NCBI RefSeq assembly: GCF_040253585.1
Contig: NZ_JBELAU010000005.1
Location: 186,001-250,000, forward strand
Length of the DNA: 64,000 nt
Origin: Emticicia sp040253585
GTDB lineage: Bacteria; Bacteroidota; Bacteroidia; Cytophagales; Spirosomataceae
Direction: 5' to 3'
The position numbers were made by a program, and so were the translations under genes. Below are positions 40,541 through 47,546 of this stretch, in pieces; positions within the stretch are counted from its first letter, which is position 1; the number at the start of each line of letters is the position of its first letter. The notes beneath the pieces were generated by a model. It saw only the letters and a list, made by a program, of their open reading frames with translations, ran no database searches and was not told the DNA's origin.

Positions 40541-41149
40541 ATGACCAAAAAAATTGTTTTTGTACTCGCTGTAATTTTAATGAATGTAAAGCTTGTTTCA
40601 GCTCAAACATTATCAGTAGGCCCAATGGTGGGTGTAAATGTTTCAACAATTGTAGATGACCCTACGAGTAAATATCTTCCAGGCTTAAATCTCGGCGGAT
40701 TCTTAAATTATAGTATTGACAGCCACTGGGGTTTATCGGCAAAATTACTTTATTCACAACTCGGTGATAAGAGCAAAACTGTTGATAATCACACAAGATT
40801 GCACTATATCCAAGTACCTGTAACAGGAGTTTATTATTTTGGAGAGCAAGGAGATAAATTTAGGCCTAAACTATTCGCTGGACTTTACGCAGGGGCTTTG
40901 CTACAAGCTAATAACGCCGATGGCGATATAGTTATACAACCTGATGGACAAAAAGCATATAACAATCTTGATTTTGGCGGCTTGGCTGGTTTAGGTTTCA
41001 ATTACCGACTAAAATCTCGTACTTGGTTAAATGTTGACGCTGGTTTTAATAGAGGCTTTGCAGATATCACAAAAACATCTAACACAACTTATAATAACTT
41101 AGCATTCAACTTAAATGTAGGTGTAAGTTTCCCAATTTCAGAGAAATAA
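40541..41149 (+). CDS. PorT-like outer-membrane beta-barrel protein
   Basis: A 202-residue exported protein with a Sec signal peptide ending VSAQ (residues 19-22) and an OMP_b-brl/PorT-type barrel: LSVGPMVGVNVSTI at the first strand, LNLGGFLNYSIDSHWGLSAKLLYSQ, YIQVPVTGVYYFG and a C-terminal LAFNLNVGVSFPI strand. It probably forms an eight-stranded barrel in the outer membrane; PorT relatives belong to gliding/secretion complexes, but short members like this are widespread with unknown role. Single gene, ending at a bidirectional terminator. Confidence 0.85.
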   Translation: MTKKIVFVLAVILMNVKLVSAQTLSVGPMVGVNVSTIVDDPTSKYLPGLNLGGFLNYSIDSHWGLSAKLLYSQLGDKSKTVDNHTRLHYIQVPVTGVYYFGEQGDKFRPKLFAGLYAGALLQANNADGDIVIQPDGQKAYNNLDFGGLAGLGFNYRLKSRTWLNVDAGFNRGFADITKTSNTTYNNLAFNLNVGVSFPISEK

Positions 41150-41196
41150 TTACTTACTAACTAAATTCATACAATTTAAGCCACACAGTATATAAA

Positions 41197-41228
41197 GAAG
41201 GCCATCAATCTCACGACTGATGGCCTTC
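41197..41228. terminator. bidirectional terminator
   Basis: 11-bp perfect arms GAAGGCCATCA and TGATGGCCTTC around a 10-base loop, between the convergent barrel and carbonic anhydrase genes; ACTTTTAA follows on the plus strand and a TTTATA run on the minus strand. Confidence 0.75.
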
Positions 41229-41242
41229 ACTTTTAAAATAAT

Positions 41243-41917
41243 TTACGGCTTCATTGTTTCTGATAAAACACCTTCGGGTAGTTTTACTTCATAACGATAG
41301 ACTGGTTCAATCGAATCCAAATCATCAGGTAAAATCTCCATGATGGTCTTCATGAGCCCTGTTTTCAAATCCAGAACCCAACCGTGAAGATGCGGATAGT
41401 CGCCTGCTGCCCACGCTTTTTGTACGATTGTTGTTTTAGCCAAATTACGTACTTGCTCGGTTACGTTTAACTCAACGAGTCTATCAAATTTTGCTTGAAA
41501 ATCTTCGATTTTGCTTAGTTCTTCGTGGTGCTTAACGTTTACATCTTTGATGTTTCTGAGCCACTTGTTGATAAGACCGTAGTCTTTATTGTCCATTGAG
41601 GCTTTTACTCCCCCACAATTATAATGACCAACCACCAAAATATGCTTTACTTTAAGTACTTCAACAGCATATTGTAGAACACTTAACATATTTATATCGG
41701 TATGCACAACCAGATTGGCCACGTTACGATGAACAAAAATATCACCAGGTTGAGTGCCTGTCACTTGGTCGGCAGGCACACGGCTATCCGCACAACCAAT
41801 CCATAAGAATTCTGGGTTTTGATGTGAAGCCAGTTCTTCAAAATAGCCTTCATCCACACGTAGTTTTTCGGCAGCCCAAGCTTTATTCGCCAGTAAGAGT
41901 TTTTGATACGATTGCAT
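41243..41917 (-). CDS. beta-class carbonic anhydrase
   Basis: A 224-residue beta carbonic anhydrase that interconverts CO2 and bicarbonate. Zinc ligands are Cys42, Asp44 (with Arg46), His98 and Cys101, in WIGCADSRVP and VVGHYNCGGV, and HRNVANLV is also conserved. It is cytoplasmic. The ATG lies 35 bases inside the 3' end of the SulP gene, so the two are co-expressed, and the pair suggests a bicarbonate uptake/conversion unit. Confidence 0.95.
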   Translation of the reverse strand: MQSYQKLLLANKAWAAEKLRVDEGYFEELASHQNPEFLWIGCADSRVPADQVTGTQPGDIFVHRNVANLVVHTDINMLSVLQYAVEVLKVKHILVVGHYNCGGVKASMDNKDYGLINKWLRNIKDVNVKHHEELSKIEDFQAKFDRLVELNVTEQVRNLAKTTIVQKAWAAGDYPHLHGWVLDLKTGLMKTIMEILPDDLDSIEPVYRYEVKLPEGVLSETMKP

Positions 41918-43463
41918 TGCTTTTTCTATAGTTTATTTTTTTTCTTGAAATTCCTTTAAACTCTACTGTTATATTTCGGTTTTTAACCTCTTTTTGAAAT
42001 TCTTCTAAGGTCAAAAATATATCGTGGTCAATGAAAGATGCTTTTGCACCATCAACAAAAAGATAATCGCCTTCTTGAAGTGAAAGCAGTTTTTGCTTTA
42101 ATTCTGACTTATTAAAATAGAAAATATCTTTATTGAATTGAATCAAAACATTTTTCCCATCACGCATAAACGACATTGAGCCTTTATAGTTAGTATATAG
42201 AATATAAAGCATTGCTACAAAAACCCCAATGCCAATTCCTTTTAATAAATCGGTAAATACAACTGCAATTACAGTTACCAAAAAAGGCACAAATTGGTCT
42301 TGTCCTTCCTTGAAAACATCCTTAAAAATGGCAGGTTTTGCCAATTTATAACCAACCATGATCAATACAATAGCCAGTGAAGCCAATGGAATTTGGTTCA
42401 GAACATTTGGTATGGCAAGTGTACAGACCAATAAAATTAGACCATGAAAAATGGTTGCTAAGTTTGTTTTTCCGCCTGCCTGAATATTGGCCGAACTTCT
42501 AACTATTACCTGTGTAAGTGGAATCCCACCCAAGAAACCCGACACAATATTTCCAGCACCTTGTGCCAATAACTCACGATTGGTTGGGGTAATTCTTGAA
42601 TCTGGGTCAAGTTTGTCAGTAGCTTCTACGCTTAGAAGCGTTTCGAGGCTCGCAATAATAGCAATTACTACCGCAATTTTCCATACCACAGGATTGGTAA
42701 TGGCCGAAAAATTAGGCATTTGGAAGAGATTAACAAAGTCGCCTACCGAACTTGTTACAGGCAATGACACTAAATGATTACTTTCGAGATGAAAGAAAGA
42801 AGGCAATACAGTAAGACCATTATTGAGAATAATACCAGCAATTACTGCCATCAAAGCTCCTGGAATCATCCCTAAAACAGCATTTCGTCTGATAAACGTT
42901 TGTTCCCACAAAATCATAATTGCTAACGAAATCAAGCCAATAACTAAAGCACCTTCATTAAACAGCTCAGAGATTCTCGCTAATTCAGAGAATGTATTTT
43001 GACCATCATTTTGAAAGAAACTTTCATCGCCTTCATAATCTAAATCAATTCCCATTGCGTGAGGAATTTGTTTTAAAATAATAATAATACCAATAGCGGT
43101 AAGCATTCCTTTAATAACCGATGATGGAAAATAGTAGCCAATTACGCCTGCTTTTACAGCTCCTAAAATTATTTGGATAAAACCAGCTAAAACAACAGCC
43201 AGTAAAAATGAATCATAAGCACCAATTTCGGTAATAGCGTTTAAAACGATAACAGTTAAACCCGCAGCAGGACCACTGACTCCGAGCTGAGAACCACTCA
43301 ATGCTCCCACTACAATTCCGCCTACAACTCCAGCAATAACGCCCGCAATCAACGGAGCTCCTGAGGCCAAAGCAACACCTAAACAGAGCGGCAGTGCGAC
43401 CAAAAAAACTACTAAACCAGCAGAAATATCCGATTTAATATACTTGAAATTAAAGTTTTTCAT
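41883..43463 (-). CDS. SulP-family anion (bicarbonate/sulfate) transporter
   Basis: A 526-residue SulP/SLC26 transporter with about 12 membrane helices: DISAGLVVFLVALPLCLGVALASGAP at the N-terminus, GLTVIVLNAITEIG and the signature SVEATDKLDPDSRITPTNRELLAQGAGNIVSGFLGGIPLTQVIVRSS. A C-terminal region (about 430-505) has the STAS pattern (GDYLFVDGAKASFIDHDIFLTLEEF). The longer frame begins with a TTG upstream, inside a promoter box, so the ATG at 43463 is used. The overlap with carbonic anhydrase makes bicarbonate the most likely substrate, as in BicA-like members. Confidence 0.92.
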   Translation of the reverse strand: MKNFNFKYIKSDISAGLVVFLVALPLCLGVALASGAPLIAGVIAGVVGGIVVGALSGSQLGVSGPAAGLTVIVLNAITEIGAYDSFLLAVVLAGFIQIILGAVKAGVIGYYFPSSVIKGMLTAIGIIIILKQIPHAMGIDLDYEGDESFFQNDGQNTFSELARISELFNEGALVIGLISLAIMILWEQTFIRRNAVLGMIPGALMAVIAGIILNNGLTVLPSFFHLESNHLVSLPVTSSVGDFVNLFQMPNFSAITNPVVWKIAVVIAIIASLETLLSVEATDKLDPDSRITPTNRELLAQGAGNIVSGFLGGIPLTQVIVRSSANIQAGGKTNLATIFHGLILLVCTLAIPNVLNQIPLASLAIVLIMVGYKLAKPAIFKDVFKEGQDQFVPFLVTVIAVVFTDLLKGIGIGVFVAMLYILYTNYKGSMSFMRDGKNVLIQFNKDIFYFNKSELKQKLLSLQEGDYLFVDGAKASFIDHDIFLTLEEFQKEVKNRNITVEFKGISRKKINYRKSNAIVSKTLTGE

Positions 43464-43541
43464 AATATAATTTAAAAAGACATGCAAATATCCTAAAACA
43501 GCAAACGGTATGAAATCGAGATTATTGGAAAAACTGAAAAA

Positions 43542-43549
43542 CAAACGTA
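43542..43549 (-). promoter_or_regulatory. putative -7 box for the SulP-carbonic anhydrase operon
   Basis: The minus strand reads TACGTTTG (TAnnTTTG), 79 bases upstream of the chosen ATG. No -33 TTG at the ideal distance. Confidence 0.35.
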
Positions 43550-43621
43550 TTAGCCATTAAAGGCAGTATTTACTGTCAATTTTGGAGTAAAATGATTTGA
43601 TTAAAAGAGAGATAAAAGAGA

Positions 43622-43909
43622 TTATCGTTTCGGAGGAGGAGCATCTATGACCCGAAATGGATTTGTGATGCTTGTAGAAGCTTCATCACATACGATGTTC
43701 TCTGTCAGGATATGACTAATAATAAATTGAAAATATAAACTTTCAACGAGATATTTTTCGATTGAAACTTCTTTTGAAGTATCCTCTGTCTCATTATTAT
43801 CTTCAATATCTTGTACTTCAACTTTATGCTTGCAATCAGAAAAACACTCCCTTACAGTCGAAAACTCAACCATCATTAAAAGTATTAATACTAAGATTCG
43901 CTGGAGCAT
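43622..43909 (-). CDS. small exported hypothetical protein ending PPPKR
   Basis: A 95-residue protein starting MLQRILVLILLMMVEFS, an N-terminal hydrophobic segment that can act as a signal peptide or anchor. Two early cysteines (ECFSDCK) and an acidic stretch (QDIEDNNETEDTSKE) follow, and the tail is NPFRVIDAPPPKR. The frame is open further upstream, but that part reads like translated AT-rich DNA and the ATG at 43909 gives a proper leader. Its general design (leader, acidic middle, short hydrophobic segment) recalls the unrelated-looking 127-residue gene near 59.2 kb. I recognise no family. Confidence 0.55.
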   Translation of the reverse strand: MLQRILVLILLMMVEFSTVRECFSDCKHKVEVQDIEDNNETEDTSKEVSIEKYLVESLYFQFIISHILTENIVCDEASTSITNPFRVIDAPPPKR

Positions 43910-44096
43910 CAATAAGTTATTTTTATAAAAATAATAAGTATTGTTAATGCAAAAGTAATAATTAAACCTTAATACCCTATAAATGATTCCAAGAATTCTA
44001 CTATTAACCATTTATTATCGACAAAGAAGCTTTTTTGGAGTAAAAAATTTCATCAAGGCCTTTGAATCCAAGAATAAACATTATTAATTCCCATTT

Positions 44097-45233
44097 TTAA
44101 TTATCAATTAATTCTATAATTTCTTTCGCCAAATTTTCCGATAAAGTCGGAGCTAAAGCCACACCCATTCCATTCATTCTAAGACTTAATGAAATATGGG
44201 GGTTTAAGCATTTACTTAGAGGTGTTTTAGTTTCATCAAAAGCCATAATTCCGCTCCAACGCTGGTCAATTTTTATGTTTTTGTGTTTCGGAATAATATT
44301 TTCGTAAAGAAGTTGTTCAAGACGATTCTGCACTAAATCGGTCAAGGCAAATTCATCGGTGTTTTCAGACTGAAAATCTAAATTTCGTCCACCTCCAAAT
44401 AAAACCCTATTTCGATAATTTCTGAAATAATAATAGCCTTTATCGAAATGAAAAGTTCCTCTCCAGTTGAGTCCTTCAATGGGTTCAGTTATAAAAACCT
44501 GTCCACGTCCAGCGTATAAATCAACTTCTGGCAAAAGCTGTTTTGTGAAAGCATTAGTTGTGATACTCAAATGTTTGGCTTCAAAAACCAAACCATTTTC
44601 GGCGTAAATTTTCACGCTATTACCTTCATTTTCAAACCTTTGCACTTTAACACCATTAAACAAGCGTACTTTCATGGCTTGCACAGTTTCAGTCATCGCA
44701 CTGATGAGTTTGCCACTGTGAATTGAACCTTCAACCGTATTTTTGATGGCATACTCAAAACCCGAAAAACCTGCGTTTTGAATGACACTTTCATCGACAA
44801 AAAAATGGTCATCGTTTCCTACAATACTCTTTATAGATTGATTTAGGGCATTTAACTGCTCTATTGTATCTTCAAAAATTGCTTTATCACTGAATAACTC
44901 AATACCTCCACAATCGTCATATTCGATCTCCGAACCGAAATATTGGCTAATCATCTTGATTCCTTTATAACGTTTTTCAGCCCAAAACATCGCTTGGTCA
45001 AGCCCCATAACTTCGATATTTTCAATCAGTTCGGTTGGGCTTCCAAAACATGCAAAACCTGCATTTTTGGTACTTGCTCCAGTTGGTAAAACCCCAGCTT
45101 CGAGAATAGCAATTTCAATTTTTGGTTGATATTTTTTCAAAAAATAAGCTAACCAAAGCCCCGAAAACCCTGCTCCAACTACAATGACATCATATTTTTT
45201 CAAAAAAACATCCTTTTCCCAAAAACTAAGCAT
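44097..45233 (-). CDS. FAD-dependent oxidoreductase (DAO family)
   Basis: A 378-residue flavoprotein of the D-amino-acid-oxidase/GlpD fold. The dinucleotide-binding motif VVGAGFSGLWLAYFL is near residues 18-32, followed by EAGVLPTGASTKNAGFACFG, typical of DAO members that oxidise amines. C-terminal FDKGYYYFRNYRNRVLFGGG and RWSGIMAFDETKTPL match family blocks for FAD and substrate binding. No signal peptide. The substrate is probably an amino acid or methylated amine; no pathway neighbours are visible. Confidence 0.88.
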   Translation of the reverse strand: MLSFWEKDVFLKKYDVIVVGAGFSGLWLAYFLKKYQPKIEIAILEAGVLPTGASTKNAGFACFGSPTELIENIEVMGLDQAMFWAEKRYKGIKMISQYFGSEIEYDDCGGIELFSDKAIFEDTIEQLNALNQSIKSIVGNDDHFFVDESVIQNAGFSGFEYAIKNTVEGSIHSGKLISAMTETVQAMKVRLFNGVKVQRFENEGNSVKIYAENGLVFEAKHLSITTNAFTKQLLPEVDLYAGRGQVFITEPIEGLNWRGTFHFDKGYYYFRNYRNRVLFGGGRNLDFQSENTDEFALTDLVQNRLEQLLYENIIPKHKNIKIDQRWSGIMAFDETKTPLSKCLNPHISLSLRMNGMGVALAPTLSENLAKEIIELIDN

Positions 45234-45255
45234 AATATTGTGGTTTCTAATTGAG

Positions 45256-45284
45256 CAAAATTAGAATTAAGAAAGGAGAATCAA
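45256..45284 (-). promoter_or_regulatory. promoter of the FAD oxidoreductase gene
   Basis: On the minus strand a TTG (45284-45282), an 18-base spacer and TAATTTTG (45263-45256) fit the Bacteroidota -33/-7 consensus. The -7 box is about 23 bases upstream of the ATG. This is the best-formed promoter I found in the window. Confidence 0.5.
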
Positions 45285-45321
45285 GAATGATGAATGAAAT
45301 TAATTTCATTTGCCCATAATA

Positions 45322-46524
45322 ATGTTAGAAAAACTACAACAAGCCAGCCAAATTGCCCAGCAAATTCAAGAAACTGAGATTCAGAAATACATTTTAAAGA
45401 ATCCTCAAAAATTAGATGCAGAAATGTTGCGTTTGGTGGCAGACCAGTGGCTTGCTCGACAAAAAGCTAAACACAAATTGCCATCCTGGTTTGCTAACGA
45501 GAAAGTTATTTTCCCACCCCCGCTTTCGGTCGAACAGGCTTCTTCTGAGATTACAGCCATTTATAAAGCCGAGATTTTTGCAAGAAATTTCGGAAACGAA
45601 AAATGTGTCGACCTTACAGGCGGTATGGGGCTTGATAGTTGGGCTTTAGCAAAAGTAACTGATTCTGTAACATATATTGAACAAAACACCACTCTATCAC
45701 TCGTAGCAAAGTATAATTTTGAGGTTTTAGCACAAAACAACATTGAAGTATTGAATGAAAATGCAACACAACTCAATCATTCATTCATTCAACCATTCAA
45801 AACTTTTTACATCGACCCACACCGCCGAGATGATGCTAAAAATAAAGTTTTTAAAATAGAAGATTGTGAGCCTAATCTATTAGAAATCAAGCATTTATTA
45901 CCCAATTTTATGGTAAAATTTTCACCTATGCTTGATATAAAACTGGCCATTGAACAAATTCAAAACATTGCGGAAGTGCATATTGTGGCTATTGAAAATG
46001 AGGTAAAAGAATTACTTTTTGTGAGTAAAAAGCCAAGTACCTTGATAATAAATAAAACGGTCATTCATTGTATCAACTTTGCCTCGAATAATGTACAACA
46101 AGTTTTCGAGTTTGACTTCGAAGCTGAAGAAAAAAGTACAGTAAAATATTCAAAACCAAGTACTTACATCTACGAACCCAATGCCACAATTCTGAAAGCC
46201 GGTGCTTTTAAGAGCATTGCCACACACTTTAATTTAGCCAAAATTGCACCTAATAGTCATTTATATACTTCTGAAAGTTTGGTTGAAAACTTTGTAGGTC
46301 GGAGTTTTATTTGTGAAGCAGTTTGTAAATTTGATAAGAAAGAAATACTTTCAAAACTACCAAGCCCCAAGGTTAATATCAGCACACGCAACTTTCCGAT
46401 GAAGCCCGAAGAAATAAAAAAGAAATTGGGTTTGCAAGATGGCGGCGAATACTATTTATTTGCTACTGAAAGCTCTGAAAAACAAAAGATTGTGTTGATT
46501 TGCAGAAAAATTGGTCAGGCATGA
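45322..46524 (+). CDS. class I SAM-dependent methyltransferase with THUMP-like domain
   Basis: A 400-residue protein with an N-terminal helical region, a SAM-binding Rossmann fold beginning VDLTGGMGLDSWALAK (about residue 91), a FYIDPHRRD motif in the acidic-loop position, and a C-terminal segment that resembles the THUMP-like/PG_1098 ferredoxin fold (VNISTRNFPMKPEEIKKKLGLQDGG). Such proteins are probably RNA methyltransferases; the target is unknown. A TTG four codons upstream starts the longest frame, but the ATG at 45322 is preferred. It is convergent with nothing and followed closely by the coiled-coil protein gene. Confidence 0.85.
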   Translation: MLEKLQQASQIAQQIQETEIQKYILKNPQKLDAEMLRLVADQWLARQKAKHKLPSWFANEKVIFPPPLSVEQASSEITAIYKAEIFARNFGNEKCVDLTGGMGLDSWALAKVTDSVTYIEQNTTLSLVAKYNFEVLAQNNIEVLNENATQLNHSFIQPFKTFYIDPHRRDDAKNKVFKIEDCEPNLLEIKHLLPNFMVKFSPMLDIKLAIEQIQNIAEVHIVAIENEVKELLFVSKKPSTLIINKTVIHCINFASNNVQQVFEFDFEAEEKSTVKYSKPSTYIYEPNATILKAGAFKSIATHFNLAKIAPNSHLYTSESLVENFVGRSFICEAVCKFDKKEILSKLPSPKVNISTRNFPMKPEEIKKKLGLQDGGEYYLFATESSEKQKIVLICRKIGQA

Positions 46525-46595
46525 TTTTTTTGATTTTAAACACGTTACAATTTTCCATTCACAGCGTCATAAACAGACAATTTAAAATTATTATT

Positions 46596-47270
46596 ATGAG
46601 AAAAGTACTTTTGACAGGCATTTTGTTAGTAGCCAGCGTTGCAAGTTTTGCACAAACGATTTTGAGTGGCTCAGAGGTTTTCGGCAAAGACCGTAAAGAA
46701 GGATTCTACATGACGCTCAATATTGAGAAAAAATTTATTGAGAAAGAATGGTCGCTTTTTATTTCAAAATATGGTGGTGTAGCACAAAACAGAGAAACTT
46801 TCAATATTGCAGCTGCAAATATTTCAGAAGTATCATCTGACCCGATTAATCTAATGACTAAAATTACCTCTGACCAAAAAGTGAAAACTAAGGTTTTTGC
46901 ATCGTTTGACTTAGGCGGCGGAAATATGGTTTCTGACAATAACAAAGAGTTTAAAGGTGTAGAAAAAATCCTAAAAGATTTTTATGCTTTTGCAATGCAA
47001 AACGAAGATGTAAGATTGGCCGAGCGTGATGCCGAAGAATCTCAGAAAAACCTCGACCGAGTAAATAAAACAGGAGACAGAATTGCCCGTGACATCGAAA
47101 AAAATAAGCGAGAAAAAGAAAAACTTTTAAAGGAAATCGAAGAAAACAGAGTAGAACTCGAAAAACTTTTGAAAGACCAGACAAGCAATAAGCAAGACCA
47201 AGAAAATGCCCGCATTGCTCTCGAAGAAAAACAAAAAGCAGCAAGCGTAGTAAAAACTCGCATTAAGTAA
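46596..47270 (+). CDS. exported coiled-coil protein of unknown function
   Basis: A 224-residue protein with a Sec signal peptide (MRKVLLTGILLVASVASFAQ). An N-terminal globular region of about 130 residues has no motif I recognise. Residues about 135-220 form a long, highly charged coiled coil (DRVNKTGDRIARDIEKNKRE, then KLLKEIEENRVELEKLLKDQ). The longest frame overlaps the methyltransferase, but the ATG at 46596 gives the obvious leader. It ends at a strong intrinsic terminator. A periplasmic structural or scaffold role is possible. Confidence 0.8.
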   Translation: MRKVLLTGILLVASVASFAQTILSGSEVFGKDRKEGFYMTLNIEKKFIEKEWSLFISKYGGVAQNRETFNIAAANISEVSSDPINLMTKITSDQKVKTKVFASFDLGGGNMVSDNNKEFKGVEKILKDFYAFAMQNEDVRLAERDAEESQKNLDRVNKTGDRIARDIEKNKREKEKLLKEIEENRVELEKLLKDQTSNKQDQENARIALEEKQKAASVVKTRIK

Positions 47271-47293
47271 GTAGAATAAATCTATGTCTATTT

Positions 47294-47326
47294 GAGCCTC
47301 TCGATTAGCTTCGAGCGGCTCTTTTT
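47294..47326 (+). terminator. intrinsic terminator of the coiled-coil gene
   Basis: Stem GAGCC plus CTCGA pairing with TCGAG plus GGCTC (one bulged base on each side), then TTTTTATTTT. This is the strongest classical terminator in the window. Confidence 0.85.
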
Positions 47327-47418
47327 ATTTTCATAGAATTTAATATCATTATTTCAATAACTTTTATTACTATTATAAGCGATTCATTAATTCAACTTTC
47401 ATCGTTTATTATTTTTCA

Positions 47419-47426
47419 TATTTTTG
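47419..47426 (+). promoter_or_regulatory. putative -7 box upstream of the GH63 gene
   Basis: TATTTTTG matches TAnnTTTG, about 120 bases before the ATG. No convincing -33 box. It would give a long 5' leader. Confidence 0.35.
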
Positions 47427-47546
47427 CGAATAACCTGTTTACAACTTTAACTAAAATTATATTGAGCTTATTATCAGGTGAAATAGATTGATTAGAGTTG
47501 AGCAAAATACTTATAACCTAAACCTTTTAGATTAGATATTACGAGT

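Noticed and set aside
43464..43544. 27 extra N-terminal residues for the SulP transporter
   Set aside because: The frame would start with TTG inside a -7 box; the ATG at 43463 begins directly before the conserved family N-terminus.
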